From Ianthella basta (Eukaryota > Porifera > Demospongiae > Verongiida > Ianthellidae), in NCBI GenBank assembly GCA_964019415.1, contig OZ025883.1, positions 861,206 through 925,205 of the forward strand: DNA of 64,000 bases. Direction: 5' to 3'. Position 1 is the first letter of the stretch, and each line of letters starts with the position of its first letter. Below are positions 57,051 to 64,000 of the stretch, in pieces. A program made the position numbers and the translations under genes. The notes below the pieces were generated by a model, which saw only the letters and a list, made by a program, of their open reading frames with translations, ran no database searches and had not been told where the DNA came from.

Positions 57051-58866
57051 ACTACCATGCTGTCTGATAATTCAGGGATATGCCCCTGTACATGTGATAT
57101 ATAATGAAAATGTTATACATAATGTATAGCAGAAGAATTAGTAACGTCAACATACCTTTGCACTAAATTCTTCCATTGCAATCACTACTCTCTCTCCATA
57201 GGTTTGTTGCAGTGTCTGTTCTGCAGCCTCCACTCGCGGAAGCAAAGACTCAATATATTTCACATCTTCGTCCAGTTCCTCCCTGCATAGAAGAGCATCT
57301 TGCCATCATGCACACAAAGGTACGGTAACCATTGTATGGGAGAGCTGGACTAGGGTGAATATCACGTGCGAGCTTGCAGTATGCAAACAAACAGATGACT
57401 CGCCGAATAGATTAGATAGATGCATGATGTTTAGCAGGTAGCTGTTCAATCTTTGGATTGTGAACCCCATGCAGTGTAAGATGACAGAGTACGTGTTATA
57501 TGCATGGGGGAAGGTGGTCAGACTATAATATTGGTCATTTGCTTTGTTTCTTGCACAACCTCAATGCACAAATCATACTTGGATGCTGTTGCACTGTACA
57601 GGAAAAATTGCAAAGTGCAAATGACCAAAGTTTGGACTACTACGTACGTTGTTGAATAAGATTTAAACGTGGTACAGCAGAGAATTACAGAATTACCCAA
57701 ATTCACCAAGTGCATATATTTGGCTGCTGTCAATGCAGTGTAAGAGTACTATATTCTAGTGCATTCTAATTTCACAAGAAAAGCTGTTCCTTAAAAATTA
57801 ATATTAGTGCCCAAGCCATCTGAGACCATCTATACTTACACTCCTCCACACCACTGCTTGAATTGCTCCATCATTTCAACCAACTCTTGCATGAATTTTG
57901 TGCACGACTCCCAATGTCTTCCACACTTGGTCCGGATAGCACTGCCAGATAGATACTCCTACAATAATACCAAGCAGAATGTGACTGTGCACATGCATTT
58001 CATCTCTCCATGGCCAGATTTGATCAATGCTATCTTTTGGTTTGGAACAAAGGCCACAGATACTCACCCACTGCATGCAGTACAGTGTGACTTATTACCT
58101 AAAGCATTAACACATAAGCTTACATGAAGCAGTGACTCAAATCTTTTGAACTCTGTCCATCTCTCTTGCCAATCCCTCTTCAATGTTCCGCAGCCTGCAT
58201 TAACACAATAGAATTGCATCAGTGAAAGATATGTTTATACACATGCAAGCACCAATCATCCATGTACTGAAATGTTCACACTAATCTCTGCATAAGATGC
58301 ATATAAACATTGCAGGCTGTCAAGTTCTCCAAGGGCAAGCAATCACTGCACTGTTTGCAAACAAATTTTGGTTAGAGTTTACATTTCTCAGATGCTCCTG
58401 GCCTGAGTGTGCTCATGATTTTACTTTATGTGAAGCCCTTGTATCTCCTAATGTCCAACAATTCACCTTTTTCCATGTGCACGAGTGTCTGAAATTTTAT
58501 ATATGTACTTGGTATATAGATGATGGATGCATGGGCTGTATTTTCACAGAAAGGCACAGGTCATTGTCTGACAATGTGAAGAATGCATACATAACCCCCT
58601 TCCGGTCACATGGGCAATAGTTGGAGGTTTGCGCAGGTTGGAGGTATGCGCGTAACACATATATAGATTGGCAACACATGCTTCAAAGGAGTTCTTGGAA
58701 AAGTACTTCAAGTAGCTGTATGCAGCTTTTCTTGCTGGCATGATGAAGGCATGTGTATAGCTTGTTATCCTGTATAGCACATATACGTGCACAGACAATA
58801 TATAACAGACTAAGTTTGTGGAGTGGTGCACACTACAGGCCTACTGTATAATTATTATGAATATAC

Positions 58867-60820
58867 CTGATTCAGAACAAGGTTTGCCTCTCTTCTCATT
58901 CTCCTGCACCTTGCAAGCCTCCTTGCCAGATACAAAGAAGGTCTGATCCAAAACTGCATTGGCTTGCAAGCCTTGGACTAGAAACTCTTGCACCTTCTGA
59001 AGATGTTGCTTTTTCACTGTCTCGACTGTAGCATCCCGTCCACTTGTGTCCTCTCCATCATCACTGTCATCATTGCTACTACCCTCATCTTGGTCCACCA
59101 CCAGGTCCCAGTAGTTGAACAGGATGAACAAGTTCTTGCTGACATTTGGCAACTGCCGATTAACATGCTTCAAAAACCTCTTGACCTGTGGCACAAAGAA
59201 CATACAAAGAAAGTGGACATTGAGGATATAGGGATTCTCGACCCCAGATACATATATAGCTGAAATTCCATTGAAACAGCAAGCTGAAGTGTATGTGAAG
59301 TTTTGCTGAAGTGCTGAAACATTTTGCCTTTTGGTAAAAAGTGCACCACGTGTTTAATACTCAACAAATACCCCTTTATCAAAGCTGAAGTGTATAATTT
59401 GATTGTTGTATATGCTTCACTCAACTCAAGTACTGTACAAGATGGTAAAAGAGCTATTTGTATCTCTGAGACCTGCATGCATGCACAGTTACCGGTACTT
59501 CCAATGTGCTTTTCCCATGGCACACATACACAAAGACATCGGCATCACCACAGGTCTTCTTCACCAGATCATCAACTTCAGCATCAGCGCTGAGGCCAGG
59601 GCTAACAAAAGAGTGGTTATGCAATACGTCTCAACTCAGACTGTTAGCTGCTTCAATGGTATGACAGAAATGAAGGGGGATGTGTAGTGCATTGTTACAC
59701 AGATGTATTTATGAATGACTCAACAAACGACTGCAACCCAGCGAAGTCAGAACAACTCATAATGATGGGAACACTGATGTCGCTGTGAACACACACAAAA
59801 TGGTCACATCTCATGCCATAGAGGAAGCACTGACATGGACACTAACTGCTTTTTGTTTCATAGAAATTTACTTTGAGTTCATATAATCATGAAATCAAAA
59901 GACACTGACAGGCACACATGCTTATACACTAGTGGATTAACTACACATCATGAATATGGAAATTTGGATAATGCTTTTGAAAAGCCTATAATATGCATAT
60001 GATTGAATCATTTCTCAAATACATAACATACAGCATAGTGATATATTATTCACGCTGCCATGTATGTTGGCATAACTACATATTTCCAGTGCATGAGGAG
60101 CACATACCTGTCAATTAGGACAACATCTTGGTTCAACCACATGCAGCTGTCTTGGGCTGGCAAAAATATTTCAAGGGTCTCTCCAGCTTTGAGGCTTCCT
60201 TGTTTCATGTGGTTGGCCAATGCTTTCACTGCCTGCAGAAAACAGGATTCAATAATGCTAGCATGCAGGAAACCAGCTTGAGCAGGATAATGCTATATAG
60301 CCTGTGATGTTGACATCACAGCATGTGACATATAACGTACTGTATAATAGAGAAACGCAGGGCAGCTATAGCCCTACTAAGCTGCATGACCAACCTGCAT
60401 ACTCCTGTATTCTCACATGGACATGTATGTACCTATAGTACACAGTATACCTACCAGCAGGTTCTTCTTCTGCAAGCCTCCAGTCTTCACATACCCATCT
60501 GCACTGCCTTCCTGGCCTGGTGGTACACCGGTTATGGTGCAAAAGCAGCTAGTGGTAGAGCCATCCCCAACTGGAAGCACTTTCTTCTTGATGAGGGCAT
60601 TGACAATGGTGCTCTTGCCATTACTGGTGCTCCCCAGGAAGGCTACCTTCATCTGTTCTTGCTTAGTTGCATCTACCATCATTTGCAGGCTGTTCTGAAT
60701 CTTGGAGCATGTATCTAATGCACTTGTAGGACAGTCCTGTACCCGCTCAAGAAAGGCCTGGATGGTGTTCAGGTGCTCCAAGAATGCTCTTACACAGGCG
60801 GCCAAAACATGCTTTGCTTG
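58867..60820 (-). CDS. KM-4 exons 2-5: mitofusin/Fzo-type GTPase domain
   Basis: P-loop GSTSNGKS, DSPG, NYWD, FFVSGKEAC. The acidic insert differs in sequence (DEGSSNDDSDDGEDTS). No lesion is seen in this block. Confidence 0.85.
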
Positions 60821-61389
60821 CTGAAAATCCAGCTATGTAGAATTAAGCATGCAAGCCGGGGAAATGCATACTGAGTGTGTGATTATGTTACAGTGTGTGT
60901 CAAGTGACATGTCTTGTGGAACAGCCACAGTATGCATTCTTGTACATTGCATGGACATCTTACATTGCATGTATATGTTATGCGCAAACCTCGAATCTGC
61001 GCAAAGCTGCAACCTCGGGCATGTGACTGGAAGTGAACTGCAGCAGTTACGGGTTTGCGCAAGCATAGTCCCACCATATATATACGTAGATTCTCCACGT
61101 CTCTACAGCCTGGCTTATCCAGGCAGCCTCGTATGCGCGTACACTGTGTACAGTATCTTGCAATAAATGTGCACACAGTATGCATGCTGAGTATAGACAT
61201 TGTTTCAGCGTGCCTTTAGAGTATAGCCTCTGGCTATATCCAAGTCAAATGAGATCCTGATCCCAATGATACGTATGCAGTTAACTGCATTCACCATGTT
61301 TGGGGTGCATGCAGTATACTATATACCTACCATACGACCTGCTGTCAACCATACAATTCTACACAACATACTATATATAGAAGACTTAC

Positions 61390-62223
61390 CGGATTCACTT
61401 TCCCCAACTCTTCAAGCACGGCTGCTGCATCAGGCCTTTGGTCGGGTTCATCATTCAAGCAGCTCAGAATCAGTGGTCTCAGAGGGTAGTTTGCGGGCAA
61501 AGAAGCCAGGTCATCACGGCGCCTGTCCTTCTCGGGAATTCCACCGATGTTCTGCAGCCCAGGATTCGGCTCCTGCTGCGTCGCGATTTCCAGCATCAGC
61601 ACACCGTAAGAGAAGATGTCAATCTTCTCATTATAGCAAGGGTTCGCAGCCAGGGCTTCCGGAGGCATGTAGGGTACGGCTCCAGGTTGCTGCGACTGGA
61701 AGTAAGCTGCAGTCTTCAGCTTTGATTGCCCGAGGTCGCCAAGCTTGGCTCGTCCAGTGTTATCGAGTAGGACATTCTTGGCGGAGAGGTCGCGGTGTAC
61801 CAGCGGAGGATCCTGTGCATGGAGGAAGTAGATTCCCTTCGCTATGTCTAGACAGAGTTGAAACTGCCTTCGGTAACTTAGTCTCCCTTTCTCCGCACGC
61901 AGCAGCTGCCTGAGGTCTTGATTCATCCTCTCCATCACCAGGATAGGCTCTTCGCTATCTTGGTCGTAGAAGGCTCCCTCGAAACCCACGATCAGTGGAT
62001 GGGTGATGCTTTCCAAGCGCGTGCACTCACTCTGGAAGGCTTTCAACACTTCGTCGCCCTGGCCGTCCCGTACCGCATCTAACAAAACGCCGTGAATCAT
62101 CTTGACTGCCACGGGACGCCCATTCAGTTCTCCTCCATAAACAGTTCCATTCCCTCCACGGTTGATCTCCCTGCCAACAGTCAAAGAGGAAGGCCTGGGA
62201 TCTAGATGTTTGGAAAGCGACAT
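61390..62223 (-). CDS. KM-4 exon 1: protein kinase domain
   Basis: 278 codons, intact. All catalytic motifs are present (VAVK, HRDLSAKN, DLG, PPE). The start is ATG at 62221-62223 and the donor is GTAAGT after VNP. The activation segment is like KM-3 (SQQPG), with CYNEK like KM-1. Confidence 0.9.
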
Positions 62224-62341
62224 ATTTACATAAAGTGGAGAAGCGATTAAAGGAGACCAACGTCTATTTGGAATGTGCCCGATAAAAATGGCGTCTCCTA
62301 TTTAATTATATAGGAAGGCCAAGAACAGGAAACTCCTTTAC
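62224..62341 (-). promoter_or_regulatory. Probable promoter region of KM-4 (type A)
   Basis: Same layout as KM-1: aaaatggcg (62285-62293) and tatttaattatata (62299-62312) shortly upstream of the start codon. Confidence 0.45.
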
Positions 62342-62693
62342 CAGTGGCGTAGGAAGCGGGGGGGCGCGGGGGGCTGGCGCCCCCTGAACGCCAGAAATGG
62401 GGGGCTGTGCCCCCCTAAAAATATGCCAAATTGTTTTATAACTTGCCCCATTTAGTCACTATTCTGTTGTACTGGACTGAATTCTGAACTTGTAGAACGC
62501 CCGGCAGTATAGTCTCGCTTATCTAGCCAGTCCAGCCCCTAGTGCACGTCCCGCACAACAATCCTACTCCATTTTGTATTGCGCAAGGGGCAGGTGTTGC
62601 GCAATAAGTGAAAAAATTTTCGCTCGCTCCGCTCGAGAAACTTTTTCCTAGCACTACAGCCCCCCTTTACTGAAACTACTTCCTACGCCCCTG
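62342..62693. mobile_element. 352-bp MITE upstream of KM-4, 5-bp TSD
   Basis: Termini cagtggcgtaggaag and inverse of caggggcgtaggaag. The duplication tttac flanks both sides (62337-62341, 62694-62698). KM-1 gives the exact empty site (aactcctttacatctactg near 19890-19908). It is non-coding, with GC-rich ends. Confidence 0.9.
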
Positions 62694-62698
62694 TTTAC

Positions 62699-63922
62699 AT
62701 CTACTGTGTCCACTGTACCTCATCACCTTTGCATAGAATGGCTCCACACTATTCTGATGCACTCTATGTACTAGCTAAGTCTCTATACCAGTGTTATCAC
62801 TAGCTCATGACTATGTACCTGCCATGCTGGCCATCACAGCACAGTGCATGCTTGTTGACTCGTGTGCATATGCCTTGTATCTCCCTCTGAGGAGTATAGT
62901 GCAAAGAGCTAGGCTGGTCTGGTGCACACAAAGAGGGGAGGGGAGATGAGTAGAGGAGATGAGTGAAGGAAATGAAGGGAGTATATAGCTAACTAGCTAG
63001 AGGGAGAAAGGAAAAGAAGAATGGACATATATCATATTGCAATTGAAATGTAGCAAGGATGACTGTGAACAATTACTCATTGGGAAATAAATATGTTGGT
63101 GTGGTGAACCCCATGGATGCAAGCCATGGTGAGTAGCTATAGGTAATTGGGTTCTCTATCTATGATCATGAGTGCTCTCACACGTAGCTAACACAGTCAG
63201 CATAATATGCCTGTGCACCTTGAAAATGACTTAGAGAAAAATTCAACACACCAAATAGCTGTATTTGTTTAAGCATTGGAACTCCTCCTCAACAGAACAC
63301 ATGTAGCTAACTACATTCGTTCATAGAATGATATGAGTTGTTCAATTCCAATCTCTACTTTGTATGTTAGCCTGCTAATTGCATTTCATATTCGTAGATA
63401 CTAGCTACTTTAGCACTCAACACGCCACCAGCACACTAGCAATGCCAACCTCTGCAGTCTGCATGCTTCACTGCGGAAGCAGAGGTCTCCAGGAGCTCCA
63501 CCACTCCACAGACTGTCCTCATTACACAGTACAGAAGCAGTTTGTGTGCACATGCTGTTGCAGTAGTCTGGATGGCTAGCTATAGCTAGGGTACCAAAAT
63601 TAATTAAACATGCTGCATGGACTGTGTGTTGGCTGAACTGATTGTACTTATGCTGACGGTGGTGCATGCCTTGTAACAGCATTTGTGCTGTAGTGCATGT
63701 GGCGCTTAGCAGTCAGCTATATATATGGGAGACCATACTCATGCTGCAATGCACGGTCAGCATATATAGGGAAAGCAACTAGGGCAACTGCCATTGAAGT
63801 TATAATACTGTCAGGCAGAGCCTGAGGCATTTGCAGGATATAATTATGGTATATTAGAGCTAGCTGCATATTATTGCTCAAGTTGCATATGAAACTGTCA
63901 TGCACTAATACTGTCTCCTGAT
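62699..63922. other. Spacer between KM-4 and KM-5, no gene seen
   Basis: Homologous to the KM-1/KM-2 spacer without the 1.4-kb element at 20764. AT-rich, with ctagctag runs. Confidence 0.6.
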
Positions 63923-63986
63923 TCAATGAAGGTACACAGTGTAGAAGTGATCCAGGCTAGGCTTTACCTCTTGCTGAAGCTGGTCC
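63923..63986 (-). CDS. KM-5: last exon of a further KM gene (rest outside window)
   Basis: 64 bp, identical in length and phase to exon 15 of the other KM genes. It follows a TAG acceptor and encodes a tail ending DHFYTVYLH before TGA at 63923-63925. It shows that the array continues to the right. Confidence 0.8.
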
Positions 63987-64000
63987 CTAGGATGACGAGA

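Larger units (their letters stand above)
48860..62223 (-). pseudogene. KM-4: kinase-mitofusin-like fusion gene with an insertion in exon 12
   Basis: Exons: 61390-62223, 60455-60820, 60108-60232, 59493-59601, 58867-59185, 58124-58194, 57840-57958, 57156-57282, 55128-55326, 54994-55057, 54776-54875, 51843-51977 continued at 50971-50987, 50621-50737, 49343-49542, 48860-48923. Exons 1-11 and 13-15 are intact and in phase; without the insert the gene would encode about 987 residues. An 855-bp element (50988-51842) sits inside exon 12 and brings a stop at 51804-51806, so the product would keep kinase, GTPase and helical region but lose the membrane segment and HR2. The kinase has HRDLSAKN and DLG; the GTPase has GSTSNGKS, DSPG and NYWD. 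A soluble kinase-GTPase product is possible, so this may not be functionally dead. Confidence 0.75.

Overview
The window reads as AT-rich metazoan nuclear DNA. Exons are short with GT-AG introns, and coding blocks are visibly more GC-rich than the surroundings. Intergenic and intronic DNA is full of short tagctagc/tgcatgca runs and small transposons. The overall look fits a demosponge such as Amphimedon, but that is an inference from texture and gene content; no marker gene fixes the species.

Almost the whole window is one head-to-tail array on the minus strand. I reconstructed the repeating gene exon by exon. It has 15 exons whose splice phases all agree and encodes about 970-990 residues. 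The order is a TKL-like protein kinase (one 834-bp exon), then a mitofusin/Fzo-type dynamin-family GTPase with P-loop, DSPG and N-x-W-D motifs, then long helical exons, a short hydrophobic membrane segment and a C-terminal coiled coil. I call these genes KM-1 to KM-5, numbered by increasing coordinate; the names are mine. KM-1 (3875-19789) and KM-3 (33507-45505) are intact. KM-2 (22488-31907) has a nonsense codon in the kinase exon and a lost splice acceptor. KM-4 (48860-62223) has an 855-bp insertion in exon 12. Only the last exon of KM-5 (63923-63986) is inside the window.

Between KM-3 and KM-4 lies a separate 10-exon mitofusin-like gene without a kinase, MfnL (46037-48714). It keeps mitofusin-like N-terminal, membrane and HR2-like regions and a perfect P-loop, but lacks the rest of the GTPase domain in frame. 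A scar at about 32430-32580 joins the 3' end of a second MfnL copy directly to the 5' end of another KM gene, so the array once had more members.

The left edge (1-2907) is a Ty3/gypsy-type LTR retrotransposon with a frameshifted pol. The introns and spacers hold a broken non-LTR retrotransposon, three TIR elements with 5-bp target duplications, six short elements with Helitron-type termini, a pogo/Tigger-like MITE shared by KM-2 and KM-3, a 21-bp minisatellite kept at the same intron in three genes, and several long palindromes, one perfect with 99-bp arms. Comparing paralogues gives empty sites for several insertions. It also shows a mosaic history: flanks and introns pair KM-1 with KM-4 and KM-2 with KM-3, while part of the kinase exon pairs KM-1 with KM-2 and KM-3 with KM-4.

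Functionally, the array looks like a lineage-specific expansion of membrane-remodelling GTPases under the control of a covalently attached kinase, with a GTPase-deleted relative embedded in it. A role in mitochondrial dynamics or in innate defence (by analogy with other tandemly expanded dynamin-family GTPases) is inference only.
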